From NCBI GenBank assembly GCA_026388695.1, contig JAPLJH010000069.1, forward strand, positions 1-46,131: DNA of 46,131 bases. Reading direction: 5' to 3'. Below are positions 17,454 to 26,228 of the stretch, piece by piece. The stretch comes from Deltaproteobacteria bacterium. GTDB taxonomy: Bacteria > Desulfobacterota > Desulfobulbia > Desulfobulbales > Desulfurivibrionaceae. The notes under the pieces were generated by a model that was not told where the DNA came from, did not search any database, and was given only the letters and a program-made list of their open reading frames with translations. Every line of letters starts with the position of its first letter. Position 1 is the first letter of the stretch. Position numbers and translations under genes: made by a program.

Positions 17454-18350
17454 TTACTGGCACTGAATCGTGCGGGTAGTTGGGGGCTTGGCCGGGATTT
17501 CGAAGCCTTCCTTGGCTCCTTGTCCAGTTTGTCCTGTTTTTTCCGGTTGTTTATCCTGTCCGCCGGTTTGTTTCTGTTCCGGTCTCTCCCCTTGACCGCC
17601 CTGTTTTTCTGAAGATGGGGCGCTCTTGTCCTTGCTTTCCGTGCCTTTCTGCGGAGCCATGCCGCCCCGCAGAGCCGGGTCTGCAACGAGAATCGGCGGC
17701 GGCTCCGGCAGGCGGATAGTCACCTTGGTCGGGGTGGTGAAACCGTACTGGCCGGGACCGAATTGTTGGGTCCCGACTACGGTTTGGCCGACGTTGGTGG
17801 CGGTGTAAAGCCCGTCCGGCGGAGCGCTGACCCCGATGTTGGTGAGATCCAGGCAGTCGCCCGCGCAGAAGCGGCCCTCGTGGTCGGTGCCGCGGATGCC
17901 GATGGTGGCAACCGGAGTTTCGATTTTGACCTTGTCTTTGTTGGCTTGGCCGATGGCGCCGGTGACGGAACGGAAGCCGCCTTTTACCAGGGAGAATTTA
18001 CTTTCATCCTGCTGGGTATTGCCGGTGTGCTTGTATGCGTCGATGACAAAGCGGGTGGAGGGCCGCAAGAAGATCACCCCCTCGTCGCTGAAGACGATAC
18101 GTACCCGGGAGTTGGGACCGGTGCTGATGATGTCTCCGGCAAAAACCGGTCCATCCTTGGCCAGGGAGCGGATGGCGCCGTCTGCTCCGGCCACGGTCAC
18201 TTGGCCAGCCACGGCGTCAACCTTGCCGGCTGGCTCCGCGGCTTGCGCCGTAAGGGGGAAAGATCCCGGCAACAGAGCAAAGGCAAGGACGATGAGGCGG
18301 AGGCAAAACAGTCTCTGCAGGGCGAAGGGGGTTTTTATATTGTTTATCAT
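17454..18350 (-). CDS. FecR-domain exported protein
   Basis: 298 residues with a signal peptide (hydrophobic run ending near TAQAAEP), then a FecR domain (about 45-160: GDIISTGPNSRVRIVFSD, FVIDAYKH, ATIGIRGTDHEG). A low-complexity tail rich in Gln, Lys, Gly and Pro ends the protein. FecR domains are best known from periplasmic signalling to anti-sigma factors; this one has no second membrane segment or anti-sigma part, so it is a stand-alone periplasmic or surface protein of unknown role. Its ATG overlaps the TpsA stop (ATGA, 18350-18347), so translation is coupled to TpsA. A GTG six bases further up is possible. Convergent with the CHASE2 cyclase, 36 bp apart. Confidence 0.85.
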   Translation of the reverse strand: MINNIKTPFALQRLFCLRLIVLAFALLPGSFPLTAQAAEPAGKVDAVAGQVTVAGADGAIRSLAKDGPVFAGDIISTGPNSRVRIVFSDEGVIFLRPSTRFVIDAYKHTGNTQQDESKFSLVKGGFRSVTGAIGQANKDKVKIETPVATIGIRGTDHEGRFCAGDCLDLTNIGVSAPPDGLYTATNVGQTVVGTQQFGPGQYGFTTPTKVTIRLPEPPPILVADPALRGGMAPQKGTESKDKSAPSSEKQGGQGERPEQKQTGGQDKQPEKTGQTGQGAKEGFEIPAKPPTTRTIQCQ

Positions 18351-21300
18351 CTGCACACCATGTTTTGGCCGGCGATGCCGCCGCCGCTGAGATCGAAGAT
18401 CGGTTGTCGGGCCAAGGGCAGTTCTTGTGCTGCTGTGGCAAGGGGCGTTTCTCCCACCCGTCGTTCCCTGTTTTCCTCAGTGTTGCCATTGCCGGAAGCA
18501 CTGTTTGACTGAGACGCGGAAGTGGACTGTTCCGAGTTTGAGGTGGGGGCAATCTGGTTGGGCATCACCAGATCCACGATAACCACGGCCTGGATGGTTT
18601 GTACGATCTCCACCGGCGTTTCCACTGAGGGTGGCAGGGGCAGCACCGCAGTGCAGCCTGGCAGGGTTGGATCGGTGACGCAGGTTGCCAGGGGCGGCAG
18701 TACCGTAGTGCAGCCCGGCGCTGTGGGTGTTGCGGTACAGGTTGCAATGGTAGGCAAGACCGCAGTGCAGCCCGGAAGAGCAGGGTTGGTGGTGCAATCT
18801 GCCAAGGGCGGCAGCACAACGGTACAGCCCGGCGCTGTTGGTGTGGCGATACAGGTTGCAAGAGCTGGCAGTACGGCAGAGCAGCCCGCAAGGGTGGGGT
18901 TGGTGGTACAGTCCGTCAGTCTTGGCAACACGGCGGTGCAGCCCGGCGCTGTTGGTGTGGCGATACAGATTGCAAGAGCTGGCAGTACGGCAGAGCAGCC
19001 CGCAAGGGTGGGGTTGGTGGCGCAGTCCGTCAGCAGAGGCAGCACGGCGGTGCAGCCCGGCGCGGTTGGCGTGGTGATGCAGGTTGCAAGAGCTGGCAGT
19101 ACAACAGAGCAGCCCGCGAGGGTTGGGTTGGTGGTGCAGTCCGTCAGCAGTGGCAACACGGTGGTGCAGCCCGGTGCCGTTGGCGTTACGATACAAGTGT
19201 CAAGCGTCGGTAATACGGTGGTGCATCCGGCCAGGGTTGGGTCTGCTGTGCAGGCGTCAAGGGTTGGCGGTGGAGGTGCAACCGGCGGTGGGGCGACAGG
19301 CGGATAGGGACGAACCGTTACTGTTCCAAGCTCGTTGGATGTGATCACTGATGCGGTAGGAACCTGGGCATCGAGATCAATGCCGCTGTAAGCCGAGATA
19401 TCTAGGGTGCTTGCGGTTACATTGTTGACGCCAGCTCCATTCCCGTCCACGAGTGCGCCGCCGGTGGAAGTCAAAAATACCTGGCCGGTTCCGGCGTTGA
19501 GCAGGGATGACAAAGTGATATTGCCGGCGCTGGTGGTTATGGTCACGTTGCCGTTATTGCTTAGCACCCCGGTGGCAGCATGGACGCCATCGGTGAGGGT
19601 GGCGATATTCAGTGCAGCGGCATTGGTAAGGGAGATGTTGCCGCCATGCGTTTCCGCCGCCAGATTGACAACCGAGTTTGGTGTGTTGAGAGCAACAGCG
19701 CCTGCTGAATCCACGTTGCCGGCAAACACGGCCAGGGCATTGGCGGAAATAGCGGCGGTCTGGCTGATGCCGCCGCCGGCAAGGAGGATCAGGCCGCCGC
19801 CAGGACGGGTAATGGCGGCATTCACGGAGATATCGCCGGTGGTGTTGGTGTCGGTGGCTGTATCGTTGCCGATTATCAGCCAGGGTGCGGTGTTGGCTGC
19901 ACTGCCCAGACCGGATATGGAGATGTTGCCGTTGTCAGTCGCGGTTGTGTAGGAAATGGCGTGTGTGGCTGTCAGGGATGGGGCGAAAGAAGGGTAGGTG
20001 AAGTTGTCCGCCTCCATGGCGATGTCAGTGCCGTTGATCGTGGTCGTGGAGGTTGCCCCGGCGGCTGAGGAGATCGCGCCTGCTGCCTGCGAAGCGCGGA
20101 GCTTGACTAAACCGCCGGCGATGCTTGTGCCGGCGGTCCCCGCTGCGCCCAATTGGATATTCGTCGCCCCAAGTCCCAGTGCGCCGCTGCCTGCGTTGAC
20201 TTGGTCCTGTACGGTCATCAGGCCGCCCGCGGTGATGTTGATTGGGCCATTGGCGGAGGTGGAGATGCCGTTTCCCGTGATGCCCAGGGTCAAGGCCGTG
20301 GTTTCGTTGAAGTAGAGATTGGTGACACCGGTTGCTGCCAGGGCGGCGACACTGTTGGCAGCGTTGTCAAGGTCCACCGGGCCGGTGGTGGTCAGCATCA
20401 AACCGGTGCTGGCGGTAATCGGCGCGGTGGCATCCTGGCTTACCCCCCCGCTGCCTGCGGCAAGCAGCACCCCGGTTGGTTCGGGGCCAGTGCTTTGAAT
20501 CCCGGAAAAGCTGTTCACCGTGCTGACCTGAATGGCGCTGCTGCTCTTGTAGTTGAAGATATCGCCGGCAATAACTCCGGTGGCCTTGCCGGCGATGACC
20601 CCGGTGGGGTTGGTCTCGGGTAGGACGACTCGGCCTCCCTCTGCATAGACCGCCTTGCCGGCCAGAACCGCGCCTGCCGATTGGGTGAGGCTTGCGCCGG
20701 TAGTCAGGGCGATAATCCCGTTGGGTGTGCCTGGGATAAAGCTGTTGGCGTCGATGGAGATGCTGATGCCGCTCGTGCTGTCAATCCCGCTGCCGATATT
20801 CAAGGCAGGGCTGTTTTTGAATTTAAAATTTTTGTTTTTGTTGCTGCCGTCACCGATATTCGCCGCCAGATTGGTCACCAGGTTGGATGCGGTATCCAGG
20901 GTGACATCGCCCAGCGCCTTGATCGCCAGATTGGTTGCACTTATGGTGCCTGCTCCGGCCTGGGTGATGGTCCCGCCGGACTCCAGGCTGAGGGTGGTGA
21001 CGTTGGCGGGGGCGATGGCGGCGCTGATATTGAGGTTGCCGGCGGTCATGGCTCCGACCCGCAGGAGGCCGGTTGTGGTGATTGTGTTCAGCTCGTTGGT
21101 GTCAAGCCCCAGGGTGCCGACCGCGTCGGCACCCCCCAGATCGATGAGCTGTCCTGCAGTGTAGGGCTGGAGCCAGGCGGTCCCGGACCCTGCGCCGATG
21201 GTGGAGCCGGCCTGAAGCGTCATATTGTTTGCGGTCAGGGAGAGGCTTGGTCCGGAGAGCGCGCCTGTGTTGCTGTTGGTGAGTACCCCGGGGATGTTCA

Positions 21301-23644
21301 TGGTGATTGAGGCGCTGGCGTTGACCGTGCCATTGTTGGTCAGATTGCCGCCGGAATCCGCGGTGTACATTTGCACATTGTTGCCAAGCACGGACTTCGT
21401 TGCCGCCACATCGATGTCGCCACCTTGTCCGACAGCAGCTTGGCCGATGAGCACGTTCCCTGTTCCGGCATTCACATTCTCGGCGATTTGAATGGGGGTG
21501 CTGCCGTTGCCTCGGATGGTGATATTGCCGTTGCTGATGGTGACGCCCAGCATGCCGCCCACGTTGCCGATGCTAAAGCCACTCGTACCTTCGTAGCCGA
21601 AGGTCGAGCCCGCGCCGGTTACATTGGCGGCGATGGTGGTGACGGCATTGGTGTCCGGGAAAGAGACGTTGCCGGCGGAAGTGACTTTGAGAGCCCCTGC
21701 GGTGATTACGCCGCTGGATTGCGCGATGCCACCAGCTCCTGCCGTCAGGGCTATCGTTCCGGTGTTTGCGTTCAAAGCGTTTTGCAGGTTGATCGCACTG
21801 GTCGAGGTGATGGTGACATTGCCGCCGGCAGTGGTCAATTTGCCGACGGTGATGGGAGCGGCCTGGGGGGAAGCCGCGCCGGCGACGCCTGTTTCGATGG
21901 TGATGGTGCCGGTTCCCTGGGTTTGAAATTCAGCGGAGGCAATGTTGATGCCTGTGGCGGCATCGCCTGAATCGTTGCGGGTTTGCAGGGTCAGATTTTT
22001 ATTGATAGCCAGCGTCACCGGAGTAGCGAAGGTGCCGCTGGTGCTGATCCCATCAGTCGCCTGGAAAACGATGTTTGTCGATGCGCTTTGGCCTACAATT
22101 TCTGACTGATAGACGGTGGTGGGTCCTGCGTCAGCGATAACGATTGTTCCGGGCGTCACACCAGGGTATCCAGTAAAGTCTGTCGTGGCGGTCGCAACCC
22201 CCATTATCGATCCATCACCCGTGCCGGCTGTAATAACGATGCTCGCAGGATCAAGGAGCAGCGTACCTGTCCGGCCAGTAGGTGAACTGGTGTCGGTATG
22301 GGCATGGTAGTCGAGATAACGTTTGCCCGATACCTCGACAAAGCCGCCGTCGCCACCGGATTGCCCTCCTTGTGCCGAGATGGAGCCATAGGCGCGAGTC
22401 ACATTGTCTGACCAGAGAATGACCGTGCCGCCATCGCCGTTTCTGGTGGCATCGGCCTTGATCCCGGCATCCTTTTCCAGAAAGGTGGCTTGCGCATTCT
22501 GGATTTTGGGATTCTTGCCTTGGTAGTCGCCGCCGATCAGCACTGTGCCGCCGCCATTGGCACCGGAAACATCAACCACCGCCTTGTCGAACAGGCCGAC
22601 CTTTTCGCCCAGCATCCTGACGCTGCCGCCGCTCTCGCCGTTGTTCCTGCCCGAGGCGTCCAGGGTGCCGCTGTTGGCCACGATCCCTGTTGAGCCACCG
22701 TGCAGAATTATTTCGCCGTTCTGTTCCTCAATGGAGCGGGCCTGGACAAGACCCGTGTTGTTGACCACGGTGGTTGCCAGATCGTTGGCCACCCGGGCGG
22801 TCATCAGAACCTGGCCGCCGTCTGCGGCAATGGAGCCAAAGTTCTCCACCCCGGCCTGCTTGGCCAGGCTGGCTTCGTCCACCGCCAGACCGATCAACTG
22901 GTCGCCATCCAGATCGAGGGTAAAGCGATTGCCCGAGGCAAGCGCCACCTTGCCCAGGCGGGCTTGGATCACCCCGGAGTTTGCCGCATAATCACCGGCC
23001 AACACGATGTAGCCGTGGTCTTTTGCTTGGAGGTTCCCTTGGTTAACGACTTGCGCCTCCGGCAGCCCATTGTTTGTTCGGGCGAATGAGTACCTGCCAG
23101 CCATGAAGTCGGGGTTGGCGATGTCGTGGGTGGTGGCCAGGAGCCCCTGGACGCTGACCTGGGAGGTGGGCCCAAAGAGGACGCCTGCGGGGTTGACCAG
23201 AAAGACCTGGCCGTTGGCAAGAAGGCTGCCGAAGATCTGGCTGGGATCGTTGCCCAGCACGCGATTCAAAGCTATGCTGCCGGCGTCGGGCTGCAGGAAG
23301 CGGACCATTTCCTGCTGGGCAATGGAGAAGTTTTGCCAGTCGATGACTGCTTTTGGAGTCTGCTGGGTGATCAGAGTGGTGACCCCGTTGGGCCGGGTGA
23401 TGGTGGCGCTGCCTGCGGTCACCTGTCCGCCCGTTGGGCCGGCAAGGGCCGTGGCAGGGAGGAGCAGGGCGAGGGCCAGGAGCCCGCGCCGGTAGGGAAA
23501 GTTGGGGGCCAATCGGGATAGGGTCCGACGAAGGGAACCGGCCTTCTGCCAAGGCTTGTTGCTGTCGATGAGCCTTTGCCAGGAAGGGATGAGCGGGGTG
23601 AAGTTCCAGAAGCAGAGGCGTCGGTTCATTCGTTTGGTTCGCAT
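18347..23644 (-). CDS. TpsA-type exoprotein (filamentous haemagglutinin N-terminal domain) with C-terminal Cys repeats
   Basis: Large two-partner secretion substrate of 1765 residues, expected to be exported across the outer membrane by the adjacent TpsB. It has an extended signal peptide ending near ATALAGP (about 69). The TPS domain (about 70-330) carries NRVLGNDPSQIFGSL and the NPAGVLFGP motif, a variant of family NPNG. A long beta-helix-like region rich in Asn, Thr, Gly and Ala follows (about 330-1440), then a proline linker. Eleven 19-residue units (1462-1670) each contain C-x8-C. A 95-residue tail ends in MVCR. ATG 23644 has AGAAGGA upstream; the longer frame to 23770 would overlap tpsB. 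Function (adhesin, matrix or other surface protein) is not determinable. Confidence 0.9.
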   Translation of the reverse strand: MRTKRMNRRLCFWNFTPLIPSWQRLIDSNKPWQKAGSLRRTLSRLAPNFPYRRGLLALALLLPATALAGPTGGQVTAGSATITRPNGVTTLITQQTPKAVIDWQNFSIAQQEMVRFLQPDAGSIALNRVLGNDPSQIFGSLLANGQVFLVNPAGVLFGPTSQVSVQGLLATTHDIANPDFMAGRYSFARTNNGLPEAQVVNQGNLQAKDHGYIVLAGDYAANSGVIQARLGKVALASGNRFTLDLDGDQLIGLAVDEASLAKQAGVENFGSIAADGGQVLMTARVANDLATTVVNNTGLVQARSIEEQNGEIILHGGSTGIVANSGTLDASGRNNGESGGSVRMLGEKVGLFDKAVVDVSGANGGGTVLIGGDYQGKNPKIQNAQATFLEKDAGIKADATRNGDGGTVILWSDNVTRAYGSISAQGGQSGGDGGFVEVSGKRYLDYHAHTDTSSPTGRTGTLLLDPASIVITAGTGDGSIMGVATATTDFTGYPGVTPGTIVIADAGPTTVYQSEIVGQSASTNIVFQATDGISTSGTFATPVTLAINKNLTLQTRNDSGDAATGINIASAEFQTQGTGTITIETGVAGAASPQAAPITVGKLTTAGGNVTITSTSAINLQNALNANTGTIALTAGAGGIAQSSGVITAGALKVTSAGNVSFPDTNAVTTIAANVTGAGSTFGYEGTSGFSIGNVGGMLGVTISNGNITIRGNGSTPIQIAENVNAGTGNVLIGQAAVGQGGDIDVAATKSVLGNNVQMYTADSGGNLTNNGTVNASASITMNIPGVLTNSNTGALSGPSLSLTANNMTLQAGSTIGAGSGTAWLQPYTAGQLIDLGGADAVGTLGLDTNELNTITTTGLLRVGAMTAGNLNISAAIAPANVTTLSLESGGTITQAGAGTISATNLAIKALGDVTLDTASNLVTNLAANIGDGSNKNKNFKFKNSPALNIGSGIDSTSGISISIDANSFIPGTPNGIIALTTGASLTQSAGAVLAGKAVYAEGGRVVLPETNPTGVIAGKATGVIAGDIFNYKSSSAIQVSTVNSFSGIQSTGPEPTGVLLAAGSGGVSQDATAPITASTGLMLTTTGPVDLDNAANSVAALAATGVTNLYFNETTALTLGITGNGISTSANGPINITAGGLMTVQDQVNAGSGALGLGATNIQLGAAGTAGTSIAGGLVKLRASQAAGAISSAAGATSTTTINGTDIAMEADNFTYPSFAPSLTATHAISYTTATDNGNISISGLGSAANTAPWLIIGNDTATDTNTTGDISVNAAITRPGGGLILLAGGGISQTAAISANALAVFAGNVDSAGAVALNTPNSVVNLAAETHGGNISLTNAAALNIATLTDGVHAATGVLSNNGNVTITTSAGNITLSSLLNAGTGQVFLTSTGGALVDGNGAGVNNVTASTLDISAYSGIDLDAQVPTASVITSNELGTVTVRPYPPVAPPPVAPPPPTLDACTADPTLAGCTTVLPTLDTCIVTPTAPGCTTVLPLLTDCTTNPTLAGCSVVLPALATCITTPTAPGCTAVLPLLTDCATNPTLAGCSAVLPALAICIATPTAPGCTAVLPRLTDCTTNPTLAGCSAVLPALATCIATPTAPGCTVVLPPLADCTTNPALPGCTAVLPTIATCTATPTAPGCTTVLPPLATCVTDPTLPGCTAVLPLPPSVETPVEIVQTIQAVVIVDLVMPNQIAPTSNSEQSTSASQSNSASGNGNTEENRERRVGETPLATAAQELPLARQPIFDLSGGGIAGQNMVCR
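18635..19261 (-). repeat. Eleven tandem 57-bp (19-residue) C-x8-C repeats in TpsA
   Basis: Each unit follows the plan LxxCxxxPTxxGCxxVLPx. Two types alternate, PTLAGC and PTAPGC, giving a 114-bp higher-order period. The array contributes 22 cysteines to a secreted protein. Some neighbouring copies, such as those near 18841-18920 and 18955-19034, are almost identical at DNA level, pointing to recent duplication or conversion. The repeats are contiguous and in frame, without spacers. Confidence 0.93.
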
Positions 23645-23660
23645 GGGGGTGTCCTTCTTC

Positions 23661-25313
23661 TTAATACATGGCGGTAAAAGTAACCCAGAGTGGGGCGCTG
23701 AGGCCGTCACCCGAGTCATTGCCGTCAATGGGGGCGGCCCATTGCAGATCCAGGGTGTATTGGCTGGCAAAAGAGGCGGTCAGGCCGATGCCGGCCGAGG
23801 CGAGGGAGTCGGAGCGGCGGCCATCGGCCAGGGGGATTTCGTAGTAAACCTTGCCGGCATCGATAAAGCCTCGCAGCAATAGGTCGGCAGGGGCAAAGGA
23901 TAGCCCGCGCCGGATCTCCAGGCTACCGAGTCCCCCTTGATCGCCCCGGCGTTGCGAGCTGACAAAGCCCCGAATACTGGCCGGGCCGCCGAGACTGTAC
24001 TTGTTTGAGTCCGGCAGGGAATCGTTGCTCAGCACTGCTTCGCCGCGTAGGGCCGCGCTCCAGCCCTGACCGAAGAGATGTTCGTAGTCGCCGTGCAGTT
24101 CGAGCCTGGGCGGTAGGGCCTCGCTGTCGCTGCCGTCGGCGTTGCTGCGGAAATTGGTGGCCACCTGGCCGGAGAGGCTGGTGAGGCCGCCGGAGTCGTT
24201 GCGGTGGCTGAAGTTGAGACCGGCCTCAAGAAAGTTGATCTCGTCGTCGTTCAAGGGGATGGACATCATGTCGGATTGGCCCCGGACATGGGCTACACCC
24301 ACGGTGGCGGAGAGGTTGTTGCGCCGGCTGCGGAGGAAGGGGTGGCTGAATTGGATGCGGGCTGTTTCGCTGGTGCCTGCGATGTCGAGGGCGGCAAACT
24401 CTTCGCCCACATCGTATTCGGCCCGGGAGTAGCTTAGGTTCAGGCGGCTGCCGTCTGGCAGTACCGGAAAGCCGTAGCTGAAACGGCCCTGGCGGAGCAG
24501 GCTGGATTGGGAATGGGTATAGCCTAGGCCCAGGACGTCGCCGAAGTGGAGGGGATTGTTGATGGTGAAATCCGCCCCCAGCCGCCATTGGCCGATGACC
24601 TTGCGGCCGGAGTTGTCCAGCACCGCGCTGGCTGCCACCGGTTTTTCTTCCATGCGCAGATTGATATCCGTGGTGCCGTATTCCTCGCCGGGCAGGAGCA
24701 CCGATCGGGCCACCAGGCCGGGAAGGTCGTTGAGCAGTAACACCTCCGCCTCAAGATCGTCGAAACGCAGGATGGTCCCTGGGGCGAGTTGGTCCAGTTG
24801 TTGGGTGAGGAAGACGTCGTCGTAGTCCTGGTTGCCTTCGTAAACGAGTTTGCCGATCATGCCTTCCACCACCTCCAACCGGAGTACTCCGTCGAGCATG
24901 CGCTGGGCCGGGACCGTGACCGTGGTGAGGCTGTAGCCATGGGCCTGATAAAAATCGGTGAGCCGGTCGGCCAGGCCGTAGATTTCGGTGAGAGTCAGTT
25001 CTGTCCCCTCCTTTTCGGCGATGTGGGTGTGGAGCTCTGCTTCGCTGAAGACGGTGTTGCCGGTGATGGTAAAATGATCGATCCGGACCCGCCGTTCGTC
25101 GGCAGGGGGAGCGGGGCGGGGCGGTAAGGGGAGGGGCGCCTCGGGGAGGGATATCTCTTTGTCCGGTTGGGTCGGCCGGGGCCGTAAGGTTTCTTCCACC
25201 GTGCCGGGAGTGGGCGGCTGGGCCTGGGCCGTCGAAATCGGAGTCAAGACCAACAACAGCGAAAGGCAGGCTGCGGCGTTGGTGGTCGAATGGGCAGGTC
25301 GTATATGGGGCAT
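23661..25313 (-). CDS. TpsB outer-membrane transporter (ShlB/FhaC/HecB family)
   Basis: Omp85-superfamily pore that exports the TpsA partner. The 550-residue protein has a signal peptide (ending near STAQAQ), a proline-rich linker, two POTRA domains (about 75-225: DHFTITGNTVFSEAEL, then VYEGNQDYDDVFL) and a 16-strand-type barrel. The conserved loop-6 motif is seen as SIRGF, and the protein ends in the aromatic TFTAMY. ATG 25313 has AAGGAG upstream. The TpsA start lies 17 bp after its stop, so tpsB-tpsA-fecR is one operon. The barrel ends in Tyr rather than the more common Phe. Confidence 0.93.
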   Translation of the reverse strand: MPHIRPAHSTTNAAACLSLLLVLTPISTAQAQPPTPGTVEETLRPRPTQPDKEISLPEAPLPLPPRPAPPADERRVRIDHFTITGNTVFSEAELHTHIAEKEGTELTLTEIYGLADRLTDFYQAHGYSLTTVTVPAQRMLDGVLRLEVVEGMIGKLVYEGNQDYDDVFLTQQLDQLAPGTILRFDDLEAEVLLLNDLPGLVARSVLLPGEEYGTTDINLRMEEKPVAASAVLDNSGRKVIGQWRLGADFTINNPLHFGDVLGLGYTHSQSSLLRQGRFSYGFPVLPDGSRLNLSYSRAEYDVGEEFAALDIAGTSETARIQFSHPFLRSRRNNLSATVGVAHVRGQSDMMSIPLNDDEINFLEAGLNFSHRNDSGGLTSLSGQVATNFRSNADGSDSEALPPRLELHGDYEHLFGQGWSAALRGEAVLSNDSLPDSNKYSLGGPASIRGFVSSQRRGDQGGLGSLEIRRGLSFAPADLLLRGFIDAGKVYYEIPLADGRRSDSLASAGIGLTASFASQYTLDLQWAAPIDGNDSGDGLSAPLWVTFTAMY

Positions 25314-25365
25314 CGGTTCTCCTTCCCTCGAAAAAAACTGTGCAGTTCCTTTGAAAAAAAGAGCC

Positions 25366-25389
25366 GCAATTACGCAATTACGCAATTAT
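25366..25389. repeat. Three tandem GCAATTAC octamers upstream of tpsB
   Basis: GCAATTAC at 25366-25373 and 25374-25381, then GCAATTAT at 25382-25389. The array lies 53-76 bp before the tpsB ATG, in the promoter or leader of the operon. Copy number is low. Confidence 0.8.
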
Positions 25390-25567
25390 TATGATAAGCA
25401 GACCCTCTTTTTAAAATCTTACAGGATTAAATTTGGTTAATAAATCTTAAATTTTTGAGGGGTTCAGTGGCTTTTCTGATCCTGTTGGCGAAGGGGGATT
25501 GGTCTGGTATGATAAATAATAGAGCGTTTCCCTGTGACAGGTGAGAGAAAGAATACGGAGGCAAGCT

Positions 25568-25834
25568 GTGTTGTTGAATGAGTGCAAGCAGAAGCTTGAA
25601 TTGGAGTACCCTTGCCCGTGGGTGTACAAGCTCATCGGCAGGGAGCAGGAGGAGTTGCGGACGGCCATCGCCGAGGTTGTTCAGACGCGGGATTGTCTGG
25701 TGTCCCTGTCCAATTCGAGCAGCGGCGGCAAGTATCTGTGCTTGGACGTGGAGCTTGTCGTGGTCAGCGCCGAGGACCGTGAATGCCAGTATTGTGCCTT
25801 TAAGAGGCATCCGGCGGTGGTCATGGTGCTGTAG
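25568..25834 (+). CDS. DUF493 (YbeD-like) family protein
   Basis: Small cytosolic protein of 88 residues. It matches the YbeD/DUF493 fold: an N-terminal YPCPWVYKLIG strand, a middle helix, then SSSGGKYLCLDVEL and a C-terminal VVMVL. The family is an ACT-like alpha/beta fold of unknown biochemical role, sometimes suggested to be regulatory. The GTG at 25568 has GGAGG six bases upstream and is preferred over a GTG 27 bp earlier that lies before the Shine-Dalgarno. Convergent with the copper-chaperone gene; an 8-bp perfect GC hairpin (25841-25866) lies between them without a U-run on either strand. Confidence 0.8.
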   Translation: MLLNECKQKLELEYPCPWVYKLIGREQEELRTAIAEVVQTRDCLVSLSNSSSGGKYLCLDVELVVVSAEDRECQYCAFKRHPAVVMVL

Positions 25835-25877
25835 TTTTTTGCCGCGCCGCAATCTGTTGGCGCGGCGTGGGCAGTTC

Positions 25878-26078
25878 TTACTCCACCACCTCGAAACCGA
25901 TGGCTGCGATGGCTTTTTTGATGGCGTCCATGGGAACGTCCGTGCTCTGGTTGAAGGTGGCTTCGCCTTTGTCCAGGGCGATGCTCACATCGCTGATGCC
26001 GTCGATGGCGTTGAGCGCCGAAGTGACCGAGGCGCTACAATGGCCGCAGCGCATACCCTTGATTTGGATGGTTGGCAT
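25878..26078 (-). CDS. Heavy-metal-associated (CopZ-like) chaperone
   Basis: A 66-residue single HMA domain with the metal motif GMRCGHCSASV (about 8-18), the size and fold of copper chaperones that deliver Cu(I) to CopA. AAGGAG lies seven bases before the ATG on the minus strand. It is divergent from the Cu(I)-ATPase gene, 150 bp apart, which supports a copper role. Its own promoter is at 26122-26149. The extra His in the motif is common in CopZ/HMA variants. Confidence 0.88.
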   Translation of the reverse strand: MPTIQIKGMRCGHCSASVTSALNAIDGISDVSIALDKGEATFNQSTDVPMDAIKKAIAAIGFEVVE

Positions 26079-26121
26079 GGGAAGCTCCTTGAGATGTGTT
26101 GTGATTAAAAAGCAGTAAAGG

Positions 26122-26149
26122 ATTATATTAAAAACTAAAGTGTTGTCAG
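26122..26149 (-). promoter_or_regulatory. Promoter of the copper-chaperone gene
   Basis: On the minus strand CTGACA (26149-26144) and a perfect TATAAT (26127-26122) are separated by 16 bp, about 45 bp before the ATG at 26078. The normal spacing is unlike the long 19-20 bp spacer of MerR/CueR-controlled promoters, and no clear dyad operator is seen. Confidence 0.55.
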
Positions 26150-26228
26150 GCGCAAATGATTTTTTTTTCAGACACATGCGTAGCCTACTGTGAAAGGAAA
26201 AAACAATCAACACCGGAGCAATGTATCC

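Noticed and set aside
18635..19261. CRISPR-like array
   Set aside because: The 57-bp units are contiguous, in frame with TpsA and without spacers; they are protein repeats.
18522..19307. Long plus-strand open frames opposite the TpsA repeat region, and similar ones at 20681-21310 and 21371-21970
   Set aside because: They are low-complexity shadows of the high-GC TpsA coding strand, without family motifs or ribosome-binding sites.
25841..25866. Perfect 8-bp GC hairpin between the convergent DUF493 and copper-chaperone genes as a terminator
   Set aside because: The T run lies before the hairpin on the plus strand and becomes an A run after it on the minus strand, so neither direction has the U-tract of an intrinsic terminator.
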